Both the position numbers and the translations under genes were made by a program. Positions 15,530 through 27,968 of a stretch of 64,000 nt of DNA are shown in pieces. Source of the stretch: Dugong dugon (lineage: Eukaryota > Chordata > Mammalia > Sirenia > Dugongidae); NCBI GenBank assembly GCA_030035585.1, contig CM057469.1, forward strand, positions 57,429,501-57,493,500, in the 5' to 3' direction. Numbering within the stretch: the stretch's first letter is position 1; every line of letters starts with the position of its first letter. The notes below the pieces were generated by a model, which saw only the letters and a program-made list of their open reading frames with translations, ran no database searches and had not been told where the DNA came from.

Positions 15530-15850
15530 TCTGCAAGCAAGGTACTGTGCTACGCATTGACTGGAGATGCATTGCTCCTTGTTCTCACAGAGGTTATATT
15601 CTTTAGGAGGAGACAGAAGGTGAAATAAGCAGTCATTGTGGTATGTGCTATTATAAGGTAGTCACCCAGCAAGGGCAGCTAAGTTAGTCAAGAGTATAGG
15701 GGAAACGATGATGCCTAAAGAATAGAAAGGAGTGAAGTAGGTGAAGGAGTTTGGTGGGAAGAGTAATCCAAGCTGAGAGAACAGTATGCTTAATTGTCTA
15801 GAGAAGAGAAATCATGTTACATTTAAGGAACTTAAAGAAAATAAGTATGC
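15530..15850 (-). repeat. L2 LINE fragment, antisense
   Basis: Text follows the antisense of the L2 3' end: GGTACTGTGCTACGCATTGA, then GAGGTTATATTCTTTAGGAG, GTGCTATTATAAGG and further. Old and diverged; boundaries approximate. Confidence 0.65.
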
Positions 15851-15889
15851 CTGGAATGTGAGAGTACTACCACTGTCCTTCAGCCCCAT

Positions 15890-16290
15890 TGACTACCTTT
15901 CTGTTCCTGTATCTGCTGAGCTCTTTTGCATCTCCTGACCTTTGTGTCTAAGATCCCTTCTACCTGAAGCACTTTTCTCTTGGATATTTGCATAGTGCAG
16001 TGTATTTCCTTTTTCATTTCTCAGCTCACACATCACTTCCTTAGCGAGACCTTCCTTGACCTTCCTGTGAAGCTAGCTACCCTTTCCTATCCAGAGTTAC
16101 TCTAGCAGAGCTCCTGTCTTACCCTACTCTGTCATTACTTGTTTATTTTTCTTTTTGTCTCCCTCATTAGAATGCAAGGTTCCTGAAGGCAGGGATCATG
16201 TCTCTCTTGGTTATCATTGTATTGACTGCCAGGCATGATGTTTGGTTTATGGTAGATGCTTAGTACATATTTCTTAAAACGTTGAGTGAC
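15890..16290 (+). repeat. L2 LINE 3' end, sense
   Basis: Characteristic L2 3' text: CTCAGCTCACACATCACTTC, GAGACCTTCCTTGACC, TTAGAATGCAAGGTTCCTGA, GGCAGGGATCATGTCTCTC, ending near GATGCTTAGTACATATTTC. Non-coding fossil. Confidence 0.75.
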
Positions 16291-16750
16291 TGACGGGCAG
16301 AATAAGAAGCACCATCAAAGAACCTATTAGACATGTCATGGAAAATGAAGAGAGAGTAGTATCTCAAGAGGCTCAAGAGAGAATATTTCATGAAGGAAGA
16401 AGTAGAGTAGTTACTTGTGTTGAATGTTAAGATAGTTTATGCAAAAGTGTATTAAGTTTATATGTAAATTCTTTCCACCTTACAAGTTGTTGAAAAGTGC
16501 AAATTGATCCCTAACAGCTTTTCAGAATTTTCACCATCTCATGTAAACTGTAGCAATCAGAAATTAGCACTGGAGTTAAGTATACCTAGAAGAGGATATA
16601 GTAGTTGATTTATTTCAGAGTTAGAAGCCCCTTTTGACAACACATCTGGTATGTTTTTATTTTATTTAAATTTTAACCTTAAATATTAACTTTATTCGGG
16701 GTTACATATTTTAATAGATGCAGAATATAAATAAACATATAGCCAGTTGT

Positions 16751-16962
16751 GCTAGGAGCCATGGTGGTACAACGGTTAAGTGCTTGGCTGCTAACAGAAA
16801 AGGTTGGTGGTTTGAATTCACTCAGCAGCTGCCATGGAAAAAGACCTGGCAGTCTGCTCTCGTAAAGATTACAGCCTAGAAAACCCTATGGGGCAGTTCC
16901 TTTCTGTCACATGGGGTCTCTTTTAGTCGAAATTGACTCAGTGGCAACAAACAAGAACAACA
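16751..16962 (+). mobile_element. AfroSINE, near full length
   Basis: Sense copy with head GGTGGTACAACGGTTAAGTG, AAAGACCTGGCAGTCTGCTC in the middle, CCCTATGGGGCAGTTCC, and the tail AAATTGACTCAGTGGCAACA. Possible imperfect flanking repeats around ACATAGCCA. Confidence 0.9.
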
Positions 16963-17115
16963 TAGCCAATTATTCAGTTTAAGAAAATAAAAATAGTAAA
17001 ATTAATAACACTAGGTTTATGATAATTGGGATCTGGATCAATATTCCAGTAGTAGTTATGTATTTCTTTAGTAGGTTTTTACTTACATGTATAATAACAA
17101 TATTTCATTTTGATG

Positions 17116-17170
17116 TATACCCGTTGCTGTCAAGTGGATTCCAGCTCATGACGGCACCATGTGTATAGTA
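17116..17170 (-). mobile_element. AfroSINE/RTE tail fragment, antisense
   Basis: Short piece of the shared tail in antisense: CCCGTTGCTGTCAAGTGGAT then CCAGCTCATGACGGCACCAT. Too short to tell SINE from RTE. Confidence 0.6.
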
Positions 17171-17282
17171 GGGAAGAGTTGATAAGAAGAAGATTTAGTC
17201 TTAACTTGTTTATTAAGTGACCTTACTATCTCTGTATAGTTTAATTTTAGGTGGACTTAACTAAAATCCATTTATATTTCAG

Positions 17283-17381
17283 AATTTTTCCAAGAATATT
17301 TTTGCAATTCTTCAGTCTGTGAAAGCAAGAGAAGAAGGGCGGGCACCTGAACAGCGACCAGCCCCAAATGCAGCACCTGTG
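17283..17381 (+). CDS. CDC73: CDC73 (parafibromin) coding exon 8
   Basis: 99-bp exon in phase 0, coding for 33 residues from [13 protein letters not shown] to PAPNAAPV (parafibromin about 244-276). The acceptor is a pyrimidine-rich run ending TTTCAG at 17277-17282, and the donor is GTAAGA at 17382. It joins exon 7 in frame (STGK then NFSK). The first half looks helical; the second half is proline/alanine-rich and probably disordered, in the linker before the C-terminal Ras-like domain of Cdc73. No stop or frameshift is present. Confidence 0.97.
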
Positions 17382-17589
17382 GTAAGAACGTTTAACTGCT
17401 TATATAATAAATAATTTTAATAAAAACGCCACTTATATTTCATTGTTACAATTTTTAAGATATTTCACCTTAAAAATTTTTAGATTACTAGCTTCTAACC
17501 CTTTTTATGTTTCTGCATACCTGAAAAATATGAAAACTCTTCCACCATTAAAAATTGCTTACTTTAGCTGTAATTATTAACTGGAGACA

Positions 17590-19790
17590 TGTTGTTGTTG
17601 TTAGGTGCTGTTGAGTCAGTTCTGACTCATAGCAACCTCATGTACAGCAGAACGACACACTGCTCAGTCCTGCTTCATCTTCACAGCTGTTTTTATGTTT
17701 GAACCTATTGTTGCAACCACCGTGTCAGTCCATCTTGTTGAGGGTCTTCCTCTCTTTTGCTGACCCTCTACTTTGCCAAGCATGATATCCTTCTCCAGGG
17801 ACTGGTCCCTCCTGTTAACGTGTCCAAAGTATGTGAAGTCTTGCCGTCCTGGCTTCTAATGAGCATTCTGGCTGTAGTTCTTCCAAGACAGATTTGTTTG
17901 TTCTTCTGGCAATCCATGGTGAATTCAATACTCTTTGTCAGCAGTATACTTCAGAGGCATCAGTTCTTCTTTGATCTTCCTTATTCATTGTCCAGCTTTT
18001 GCATGCATATGAGGTGATTGAAAATGCCACTGCTTGTGTCAGGAGCACCTTAGTCCTCAAAGTGACATCTTTGCTTTTGAACACTTTAAATAGGTCTTTG
18101 CAACAGATTTGCCTAATGCAATATGCCGTTTGATTTCTTGACTGCTGCTTCCATGAGCGTTGATTGTGGACCCAAGGGAAATGAAATTCTTGACAATTTC
18201 AATATTTTCTATGTTTATCATGATGTTGCTTATTGGTCTAGTTGTGAAGGTTTTTGTTTTCATTATGTTGAGGTGTAAATCCATACTGAAAGCTGTAGTC
18301 TTTGATCTTCATCAGTAAATGCTTCAAGTCCTCTTCACTATCAGCAAGCAAGGTTGTGTCATCTGCATATTGCAAGTTGTTAATGAGTTTTCTTCTAATT
18401 CTGATGCTGCATTCTTCTTCATATAGTCCAGCTTCTCGGATTATTTGCTCAGTGTACAGATTAAATTAGTATAGTGAAAGAATACAACCCTGATGCATAC
18501 CTTTCTGATTTTAAGCCTTGTTCTGTTTGAATGACTGCCTCTTGGTTTTTGTACACATTCCACATGAGCACAATTAAGTTGTTCTGAAATTCCCATTCTT
18601 CGAATTGTTATCCATAATTTGTTATGAGCCACACGGTCAAATGCCTTTGCATAGTCAGTAAAACACAGGTAAACATCTTTCTGGTATTCTCTGCTTTCAG
18701 CCCAGATCCATCTGACATCAGCAGTGATATCCCTCATTCCACATCCTCTTCTGAATCCAGCTTGAATTTTTGGCAGTTCCCTGTTGATGTACTGCTGCAA
18801 AGTTTTTGAGTTAGCTTCTTCAAAATTTTACTTGCATCTGATATTAATGATATTGTTCGATAATTTCCCCATTCTGTTGGATCACCTTTCTTTGAAATGG
18901 GTGTAAATATGGACCTCTTCCAGTTGGTTGGCCAGGAAGCTATATTCCAAATTTCTTGGCATAGAAAGGTGAGCACCTCCAACACTATATATGTTTGTTG
19001 AAACATCTCAGCTGGTATTCTGTCAATTCCTGGAGCCTTGTTTTTCGCCAGTACCTTCAGTGCAGTTTGGACTTCTGTCTTTAGTACCATCAATTCTTGA
19101 TTATATGTTATGCCTTGAAATGGTTGAATGTTGTCCAGTTCTTTTTGGTACAGTGACTGTATTCGTTCTGTCTTCTTTTGATGCTTCTGTGTCATTCAGT
19201 ATTTTGCCAATAGAATCCTTCAGTATTGCAACTCGAGGCTTGAATTTTTCCTTCAGTTTTTTTCAGTTTGAGAAATGCCAAGTGCGTTCTTCCCTTTTGG
19301 CTTTCTAACTCCAGGTCTTTGCATATTTCGTTATAATATTTTACTTTGTGTTCTTGAACCGCCCTTTGAAATCTTCTATTCAGCTCTTTTACTTCATTTC
19401 TTCCATTCTCTTTAGCTAGCCTATGTTCAAGAGCAAGTTTCAGAGTCTCGTGTGACATCCATTTTGGTCTTTTCTTTCTTTGCTGTCTTTTTAATGACCT
19501 TTTGCTTTCTTCACATATGATGTCTTTGATGTCGTCCCCCAACTTGTCTGGTCTTTGGTTATTAGTGTTCAGTGCATCAAATCTGTTCTTGAGATGGTCT
19601 CTAAATTTAGGTGAGATATACTCAAGGTCATACTTCGGCTCTTGTGGACTTGTTCTGATTTTCTTCAGCTTAATCTTGAACTTGCATATGAGAATTGATG
19701 GTCTGTTCCACAGTCTACGCCGGCCTTATTATGACTGATGACATCGAGTTTCTCCATTGTCTCTTTCCACAGATGTAGTTGATTTGATTA
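17590..19790 (-). mobile_element. RTE/BovB-like LINE, 5'-truncated, antisense, with target duplication
   Basis: A 2.2-kb insertion. Its 3' end, at the left, is a (AAC)n-type repeat (TGTTGTTGTTGTT on +) followed by the tail shared with AfroSINEs. The 9-bp repeat CTGGAGACA lies at 17581-17589 and 19791-19799. The - strand codes for broken RTE reverse transcriptase: KNKAPGIDRIPAEMF, NWKRSIFTPISKKGDP, CFTDYAKAFDRVAHNKLW and, in another frame, NNLQYADDTTLL near 18380-18345. A typical RTE is a little over 3 kb, so the endonuclease end is missing. Confidence 0.92.
18345..19545 (-). pseudogene. RTE reverse transcriptase ORF, broken
   Basis: Reading the - strand from 19542: a basic linker (KRQQRKKRPKWMSHETLKLA), then the RT domain in three frames: KNKAPGIDRIPAEMF (about 19040-18990), ISKKGDPTEWGNYRTISLIS (about 18905-18845), INRELPKIQAGFRRGCGMRD (about 18785-18725), YAKAFDRV (about 18650) and the YADD catalytic box (about 18370). 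Frameshifts and stops separate the parts. It would have copied the RTE RNA; it is dead. Confidence 0.85.
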
Positions 19791-19875
19791 CTGGAGACAA
19801 ATCTGGGTCAAAATCTGAGAGGGGTTAATTAGGAAAAGCTCTCTGAGTAATTATTTTAGGTAAACTGTATATAGC

Positions 19876-20720
19876 CTACTGTTCTAGTCTGGGTTCTCAG
19901 CGAGGCAAAAGCAGTGAAGCATATACTGATATATAGAAATTTACTTAAAGGAAATGGTTCACACAATTGTGGGGACTGGCAGTCCCAAATCCATGGGTCA
20001 GGTAACAGGCTGAAGTCCTTTGCTGGCTACAGGACTGACAAATCCAAAATCTGCAGATCTGGTGGCGGGCTGAAGACTTCTGCAGGCTTATATTCTAAAA
20101 ACCCCAGAGGTCAGGTGACAAGAAGAGTGCACTGTTGAGAGAGAGAGCAAGAGCGAGCTTTCCTAGAACATCCATTTATATACTGGAGGTGGGACCATAC
20201 TGTAAGGAAACTACCCTTTTAACTGGTTGGCTACTCACATCAGATCACAAAATGGAAGATGATTACATAGCATCTGGCAAATCACTGAAAATCCTAACCT
20301 AGCCAAGTTGACACATAACATTAGCCATCATAATCCACCCCTTGTCAACTTGGCACCTATATACGTCTTTTTAAACCATACATAATCTTTCAATAAAGAC
20401 AATTACAGAATCATACTTTGTACCTAACACGATACAACTAACATGCATACAACTGAAAACGAACTAGCCCCTTTTACATCTTGTATCTTGTAATATATAG
20501 TGGGGTAAGTTCGGAAGAAAACAGATATTTGCTATATGTCTGTATACGTACACACACAAATGCACACATACAACAAGACAAGGAAGAAATACTTATAACA
20601 GTTAAAGTTCTTGTTTCTCCACTGGTCATGTTGTCTTAGCTGGTATTTAGTACTGCTGTCTTCTACCACCCATTTCATATTCTTTTTGCCCTCCGCCAAG
20701 CACCTCAGCTGGTCGTGGCT
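19876..20720 (+). mobile_element. LTR-like repeat (ERVL/MaLR type), approximate
   Basis: The text from CTGTTCTAGTCTGGGTTCTC through GGTTCACACAATTGTGGGGA, CAAATCCAAAATCTGCAG and TAGCCATCATAATCC follows a pattern common in ERVL/MaLR-type LTRs of mammals. The sequence after 20345 may be more of the same element. No viral gene was seen. Limits and family are uncertain. Confidence 0.5.
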
Positions 20721-20726
20721 CTTTTC

Positions 20727-21282
20727 TGTTGTAATTATCTAGTGCTGCTATAACAAAAGTACCACAAATGGGTGGCTGAAATTTATTTTCTCACAGTTTA
20801 GGAGACTAGAAGTCTGAATTCAGGGCACTAGATCTAGAAGATCTCTGTTGACTCCACAGAAGGGTCCTTGTCTCTTTTCAGCTTCTGTTTCTTGTTTCCT
20901 TGGAGCTGTCATATGACATGACATCTATCTTCCCCTGTCTTTGCTTCCTTCCTGGGTTGCTTGCTCAATTTGCTCTTTATGTCAGAGGAGTTTGATTTAG
21001 AACACACCTTACTCTAATACTGCCTCATTAGCATAATAACGAAAACCCATTCTCAAATGGGGTTATAACCACAGGTATAAACCAGAAAAACCAAACCCGT
21101 TGCCTTAGAATTGATTCCGACTCATAGTGACCCTATAGGACGGAGTAGAACTGCCCCATAGAGTTTCCAGGGAGTGCCTGGTGGATTCGAACTGCTGACC
21201 TTTTGGCTAGTAGCCATAGCACTTAACCAGGGGTTAGGATTTACAACACATATTTTTGGGGGACACATTTCAATCCATAACA
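20727..21282 (+). mobile_element. MaLR/ERVL-like LTR carrying an AfroSINE
   Basis: Related to the solo LTR at 3274-3788: AGTGCTGCTATAACAAAAGT, AGAAGTCTGAATTCAGGGCA, and the end GGATTTACAACACATATTTT with GGGGACACATTTCAATCC. An antisense AfroSINE (21083-21232) splits it. TG...CA ends fit 20727 and 21282, but I found no clear flanking repeat. Confidence 0.7.
21083..21232 (-). mobile_element. AfroSINE, antisense, inside an LTR
   Basis: Antisense order: tail TTGATTCCGACTCATAGTGA, then AGAACTGCCCCATAGAGTTT, then GATTCGAACTGCTGACCTTT (B box complement) and TAGCCATAGCACTTAACCAG (head). The LTR text resumes directly afterwards, so the SINE is the younger insertion. Confidence 0.9.
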
Positions 21283-21579
21283 TCTACTCAGTGGTGCTTG
21301 GGAGATCACTGAGCATTATTATAAATATATATCCCTGCTACCTTCCAATTTGTGGCTCTTTGAAATCATTGGTATCTATGGCATCTCAGGACATGTATCA
21401 TGTTTTTTCTGCTCGCCAGTCATGTGGACCTTTCATTGTACCTTAAGCTGTTCTGAGCATTGACTGTCTGACTGTATGAGTTGTCACTTAGGGCCTTCCC
21501 AAACAAAGTTAATTTCATATATGACATACAGCCTATGTTTAAACTCAAATATACTATCCAGTTTTATTGAAAATCCTTT

Positions 21580-21690
21580 CAGCTATTTTTTTTTTCTTTT
21601 TTTTATCATACTTTAGATGAAGGTTTACAGAACAAACTAGCTTCTCATTAAACAGTACACATTTTATTTTCATATGATTCAACAAAAGAA
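21580..21690 (-). mobile_element. L1 3' end scrap, antisense
   Basis: T-rich run followed by ATCATACTTTAGATGAAGGT, TTACAGAACAAACTAGCTTC and ACAGTACACATTTT. It resembles the 3' terminal text of the lineage's L1 elements read in antisense, starting at the poly(A). Short and truncated. Confidence 0.55.
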
Positions 21691-21884
21691 AAAATATACA
21701 CATAAAATGCTTTCTGTCTTACGCAGATATTTTAAAAGTATGTTTAAATTTGCTAGAATACTAATACAGTCTTTGCAATATCTAGTAGTTTTATTTGTCT
21801 GTAAAAGTCATTATTATTTAACCTTTAAAGTTAGTGAATTTTTGCTGATATTTAGATAAATGCTTCTACTTGATTCTCAGGAAG

Positions 21885-22050
21885 TATTTAAATGTTTACT
21901 ATTTGTCATCTGGGATCTTGAGATACAAGAGTGAAAAAAATACACAGTTCCTGCCCTCTTTGAGCTTAGAGTCCAGTGGAGATGGAGATGGGTGAAAAAA
22001 AGGGGTAGGACAAAGTGCTATGATGGTAAAGCACAGGGTATTTATAATTA
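21885..22050 (-). repeat. L2 LINE fragment, antisense
   Basis: AGTTCCTGCCCTCTTTGAGC and TTAGAGTCCAGTGGAGATGG match the antisense of the L2 3' region. Confidence 0.6.
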
Positions 22051-22727
22051 TGAATTAGTTGACATTTTGAATAACAGTTGGGAAATATATAATCAAATCT
22101 TGCAAATGTTTAACCATCGTCTTTGTGACTATGGATACTCTGTATTTCCATGGTCATTAGAATACTTGAAAATTTTAATGTTTAGCTCTTGATTATACAA
22201 GTGTTTATCTAGAGGTAGTCTTAATGTCTTTTATTTGAAATGATACTTGTGGAATTCTATCGTAAGATGTAAAAAAATGAGTATTTCAGCCTTTTTGAAG
22301 ACCATGAATTTCTCAGTTTTCAAAATATTCTTTACATATTTTTTTTACAGTATTTCATACTGTGAGTTTTAGATAACGCCTTTGTGAATTAAATTATGCA
22401 TCATTACACTGGCAGGAATATTCTTTAAATATGTTTTTCTTAGATTATTACAGACTGAGTTTTAGACATAAATTATGAATTATTAGATTAGTAGCTCTGA
22501 GTATTTAAACAAAATAACATCTTTATTACTTTAGCCTTACTCTGTACATTTGCAATGGGTTTATGATCATAATTGTCATGTGTATTTAATTTAAACATTA
22601 ACAATTTTGTTGATAAATCAGTTAAAAAGCTCTAAGATGTCAGCTCAATAAAGTTTGTTTTTTTTTTTAATAAATGTATTCATGTAGGAGGCAGAATATT
22701 TTTATTTCATTCCTTGAGTTTATTATT

Positions 22728-22990
22728 TTTTAAAAAATGTATTTTATTTTTGTTGAATATGTACAACAAAACATCACTAATTCAGAGGTTTCTACATGTA
22801 CAATCAGTGACATAGATTACATTCTTCGAGTTGTGCAGACATTCTCACCTCCTTCTCTTGAGTTGTTCCTCTCTCATTAACGTAAACTCGGTGCCTCCTA
22901 ACGTTCCTATCTGATCTTTTGAGTTGCTGCTGTTAGTTTGATTCTGTATAGTTATGTATTATTTTTGAGATGTATATCTTTTGTGACTCA
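22728..22990 (-). mobile_element. L1-like 3' end fragment, antisense
   Basis: Phrases such as AACAAAACATCACTAATTCA, CATAGATTACATTCTTCGAG, GTGCAGACATTCTCACCTCC and AACTCGGTGCCTCCTAACGT have the look of an L1 3' UTR read antisense. The family is different from the 3' end of the L1 at 12-8108. Confidence 0.5.
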
Positions 22991-23326
22991 AACAAGTGAA
23001 AAGTTATATTGTCTTATCTGCTTAACATTCCAAAGTACTTCGTAACAGGGAAAAAGTTTTTGTTGTAAAGAAGCTTAAGTAACCAGAATGAAAATCTTAA
23101 GCACACCCATTTTGTTTCTGCAGTTTCTAAATATTTTACTTTTTGTCTTTGTGTAAGTCTACTAGGGGTCCTTTTCCCTTGTCTCTGATAGGGATGTAAT
23201 TTTTAGCAGTAAACAGAATACTTTGAAAATAAGCTTGAAGTGACTAGTGGTCTCTTCCCTGCTTTTTGTCTTTATTGGCTGTAGTAAGAAAAAAGCCTAG
23301 AAGATAAATACCCCTATCGTAGTCTT

Positions 23327-23493
23327 AGAAACGCCAGTGGTGTAGTGGTTAAGAGCTACGGCTGCTAACCAAAAGGTCAGCAGTTCGAATCCAACCAGAT
23401 GCTGCTTGGAAATGCTTTCGGACAGTTCTGCTCTGTCCTGTAGGGTCGCTATGAGTTGGAATCGACTCAACAGCAATGGGTTTTTTTTTTTTT
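23327..23493 (+). mobile_element. AfroSINE next to CDC73 exon 9
   Basis: Sense copy: CCAGTGGTGTAGTGGTTAAG head, GTCAGCAGTTCGAATCCAAC B box, GACAGTTCTGCTCTGTCCTG, TAGGGTCGCTATGAGTTGGA, ATCGACTCAACAGCAATGGG, then a T run. It ends about 85 bases before the exon 9 start at 23578, so it lies near the branch-point zone. Confidence 0.92.
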
Positions 23494-23562
23494 ATTTTTG
23501 TTATTGTGGTCTTTATTGTGAGTATTAAATAAGTAAAATTAAAAAATACACATAACTCATGA

Positions 23563-23965
<403 letters not shown>

Positions 23966-24190
23966 TAACACCATGGCTTCTGGCCTCAGATTGCCTGTGC
24001 TACACTCTTCTTGTGAACTTTGGCGAGTTATTTTAACTGCATTTTGTCTCAATTTCCTCACATAGATAATTATAGTACTACTAATAGTAGGAACTGCCTC
24101 TTAGAGTTATTGTGGAGATTAAACTAGTTAATAAACATAAAGTCATAAGAATAATATTTGATATGTAATAAGCTATCTGTAAGTGATTGC
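23966..24190 (+). repeat. MIR SINE, sense
   Basis: The order TCTGGCCTCAGATTGCCTGT, GTGAACTTTGGCGAGTTATT, CTCAATTTCCTCACATAGAT and GAGTTATTGTGGAGATTAAA is the MIR core and tail. Ancient and diverged. Confidence 0.65.
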
Positions 24191-24686
24191 TGTTAATACT
24201 AGTTCTGTTTTTAAAGAATATATTTTTAAATGGAGATTCTATGTATCGAATCTTGTTTTCCAAATTATAAACATGTAAATGGAGAACTTGGAAAGCATGG
24301 ACTTGGAACAATGATGGGAGGACTAATTTTGCAATAGCCTATATGATATACTTCTAGTGCAATAGTGAACCATTTCTACATTAGTAAGGTGGCTGGTGAG
24401 GTGAGACTGTCGTCAGCTTAACTTCCTCTTGGGATATTCATTCATCTTGACTTGATTCATGGAAAAAACGAGATGGGAAGAGCTAGAAGGTTAACATTTA
24501 TGTTATTTGCTGTGTAGCCTGAATTTCCATGTAAGTTTCTTTAAAGAACATGTTGCCTTGATGAAGTGAATTTTGTCTTCTGACTTCATTCCCTGGATAA
24601 AGGAATGTACCACTTAACGGCCATAGAAAGACAGCAGTCTGTTCTTTTATCCATTGCAGTGTTTTTCTTGTAAAATGAATTACATA

Positions 24687-24900
24687 AAGCACAGTTTGGC
24701 AAACTGTAGCTCGCAGACCAAAGCTACCCGCCCAGGGACCAAATCATGTCATACTCATCTGTTTACATGTGTTGTCTATGCTACTCTTGTCCTACAACTG
24801 CAGAATTCAGTAGTTGTAACAGAGTTGATGTGGCCTGCAATGTGTAAAATATTTAATATGTGTGTAGACCACACAGAAAAAGTTTGTTGACCCCTGATGT
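24687..24900 (+). mobile_element. hAT-Charlie-type DNA transposon fossil (MER), copy 2
   Basis: Same pattern as the copy at 23712: GTTTGGCAAACTGTAGCTCG, GTGTTGTCTATGCTACTCTT, GAGTTGATGTGGCCTGCAAT, and the end AAAAGTTTGTTGACCCCTGA. Same orientation, about 700 bp apart. Non-coding. Confidence 0.7.
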
Positions 24901-25387
24901 AAAGCATATTGGAACCCCAATCACTGTTTACGTCTTTGCTTTTCTACAAAATGAATAACATATGCCTTATGATTATACTTTTGGAATATAACTTTTCTAT
25001 TAGTTAAAAAATAAAACTATGAGGCTACTTATAGCATATCTCATGATATTGGTTGCTATACCATACTGTAATCAAGTATTAGGAGTAAATAGTGGTTGTA
25101 AAATTATTCAGTCTAGTTTTTAATACTGCTAACCAACTATATGACACCTGAACGTAATTGCAGAGACAGTCTTAACCAGCTTCCACACAGTAGGCTTGTT
25201 GGTGTGTATTGAATATATTTTTGAGACTATTGTCCTTTTTAAAGTTTTTATCTTCACTAGTATGTAATTTAACTACATATGTATAGTAGGTTCAAGGCTT
25301 TGTTACATTATTGAATTGTCAGATATAATGTAGTTTATTACTTTATATTTGCTATCAGTCATGAAATATATAAAATCAAACAGTTAA

Positions 25388-25519
<132 letters not shown>

Positions 25520-26489
25520 TAGCAATGTTAAAAACAAAACAAAACAGAACAAAAAACTTTGTTCTCTAGTGCTTTCTATTTATCTTTAATGACCAGTTGC
25601 TCTGATAGCTACGTGTGGTGGATCATTTGATTCAAGAGTGTCCTGTTTTTGTTTTTAGTTTAGTTTTGTTCTTTTTTTTTTTTTAAAAACTGAGTTGAAT
25701 ATTTTTAAACAAATGGTGTTTTGACTAACTTAGAAGTAGGGCAGATGCTAAACTGGTTAGACTATTTAATGCCAGTAGGATTATAGTTCCAGTTTGGGAG
25801 AGTCCTTTGCCATAATCTTATGTTCTTTAGATTGTAATGTCTTACAGTCTTTAAAAAAAAAAAGAAAAAGAGAAACAGAATATAGTGGTTGATTTAATGC
25901 CTACAAAGTGCATATTTGATGGAATTGAATCCTTGGGTGTCCATGAATATAAGCCTTTGGTTCATTTTTAGCAAACTTTTTAATTTTTAATCTTCTAAAG
26001 ATAGCTATTTCTAGATGTTATGACCAAGCTTTATTTTGTGCTTTTAATTTTTATTTAGTCAATGATAGGACTTGGTGATGTAGGGCAGGAGATGTGTTAA
26101 CCTTATATTGCACGTATACATTATAGAGCATTATACCTTTCATACTTTAAAATACTATGATGTATTAATTAGAGTACCTACTTAGAACACTAGCATCAAA
26201 TTCACTTTTGTCTTTGTGAATCATCAGCTCTTTAAGGACTTAGTATAACGTAGAATCATGTATATATTTGCTGTGATTTCTCAAAATTAGGATGCATCTT
26301 TACATCTACTTGCTGTTTGCTGTGCTTTACTCACTTATTTTCAGAAACAGAAAATGTGGAGAATCTGATTATAAAAGTAGGATTTTTAAAATTTTTCTGG
26401 CTTCAACTAGGAATAGTATATTAGATACTTTGTTCATATACTTGTTCTGAAATAATCGGATTTATTTTTTATAATATTGTGTGTAGGTT

Positions 26490-26690
26490 CAGCATACTAC
26501 TTATTGAGCACTGTGTCTCAGACCCTGTTCTAATTACTGGGACTATATCTGTGAATAAGATAGTTGGGGCTTCTTTGGAGAGAGTGTCCAGAGAGGCCTC
26601 TCTGAGAAGATGACAGTTGAACAGAGAGCTGGAGGAAGAACATTCCATGCAGGGCAGAGGCAAGGGTCACAACTGGGGCTCACTAGAGGA
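26490..26690 (-). repeat. L2 LINE fragment, antisense
   Basis: CAGACCCTGTTCTAATTACT, then GGGACTATATCTGTGAATAA, and later GACAGTTGAACAGAGAGCTG with AGAACATTCCATGCAGGGC. This is the usual antisense order for the L2 3' region. Old and diverged. Confidence 0.65.
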
Positions 26691-27868
26691 GCAGCACAAA
26701 GCCAGTGCCGTCAGAGCCTAGTGAGTGAGGGGAAATGTGGTAAGAGATTAGATACACCCATCATATGATCTGGATTGTTTCTTCCTGACTTTAAAATACA
26801 ATTCATAATTGTAAGATTGAGCTTAAATTCTTACATGATTCAGTTATTAATGTTTTCTTTGGGACAGAACTTGCCTACTGATCATTCCCCAGGTGACTTA
26901 AATAGTGGAACTGAAGTTATCCTTAAGTAGCCATCAAGTAAGTTTGTTGTTATTGTTTCTGCTTTTGTCTCATCCCCATAGCTCTGAAGTGCCATTAAGT
27001 TGGTTTCATCTTCTGAGCTTCTGTGCAAATAGTGAAATCAGTGATAGTTTCTATTGTGGTGCTTTTTACAGAACAGTTTTTTTCAAAGCCAAAGACAACT
27101 TCTAATTTTACACAAACAGTATGAGAATGATAAGATTTTACTTCCTCATCAGAGACTTTATTCCTGAATAGACTTAAAAGAGAGGTGGATTTAAACTAAT
27201 TTATTCTGTGTGATTTTAAAGAAGTAATCAAAAAAGACTTGTAGGAATGCAGCAGAAGGATTGAAATTGTCAAGTTCTAGTAGTTTTATTATTTTAATAC
27301 CCAGTTTGAATCTGCTGCTTGTAACCTGATTCATTTAGCAGTTGTTAAAAGAGAATACATAGATAAGTTGGAACTTGAAAGCTCTGAAGTTTCTCAAATA
27401 ATTGTTTCTTTTAAGTTGAACCTCAAATTTACATTTCCAGTTTGTCATTTTTTTGTCTTCTGTTTTAGAATTATTACCTACTTGTGAGTTTCACCAACTT
27501 TCTACCTTATTCTCTAGTTAAGAAAGTTTCTCTTACTGTTATTATATCTGTCGAAACATACAAAGCTGTTCATAATGTATGTTAAAAGGCTTTGCTGCCC
27601 AAATGTGACTTCCTTTCTAATTTATGTGTAGCTTATTATTAGATAATTTTGTTATTTTTTGTTACTCTTGTTCTTTGGGATTTTTTTTTTTCCCCACAAA
27701 ATTTTTTTTTTTATTTCAAGTACAAAATCAAACATTCAAGATCTATATGTACTACATATATTTGTATTTATTTTACTTTTATTAGGAAGACCAGCCAAAG
27801 AACTGTTGTTTTAGATGTAAATATGGGTGGGGGGCATATTATCATTATATTGTCTTTAAAGTAGCCAA

Positions 27869-27968
27869 GGTTGTTGTTCAGTGCCATTGAGTTGATTTCA
27901 ACTCATAGTGACCCTGTGGACAGTGTAGAACTGCCCCATAGGGTTTTCTTGGCTGTAGTCTTTTTTTT
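27869..27968 (-). mobile_element. AfroSINE/RTE tail, antisense, interrupted by L1
   Basis: GTTGTTGTTCAGTGCCATTG, TTGATTTCAACTCATAGTGA, GTAGAACTGCCCCATAGGGT and TTCTTGGCTGTAGTC, then a T run where an L1 3' end begins. I do not see the rest of the SINE beyond the L1. Confidence 0.8.

Noticed and set aside
17590-21282. A new multi-gene system in the 17.6-21.3 kb block of ORFs on both strands
   Set aside because: All sizeable frames there are RTE reverse-transcriptase remnants or lie in LTR-like and SINE sequence.
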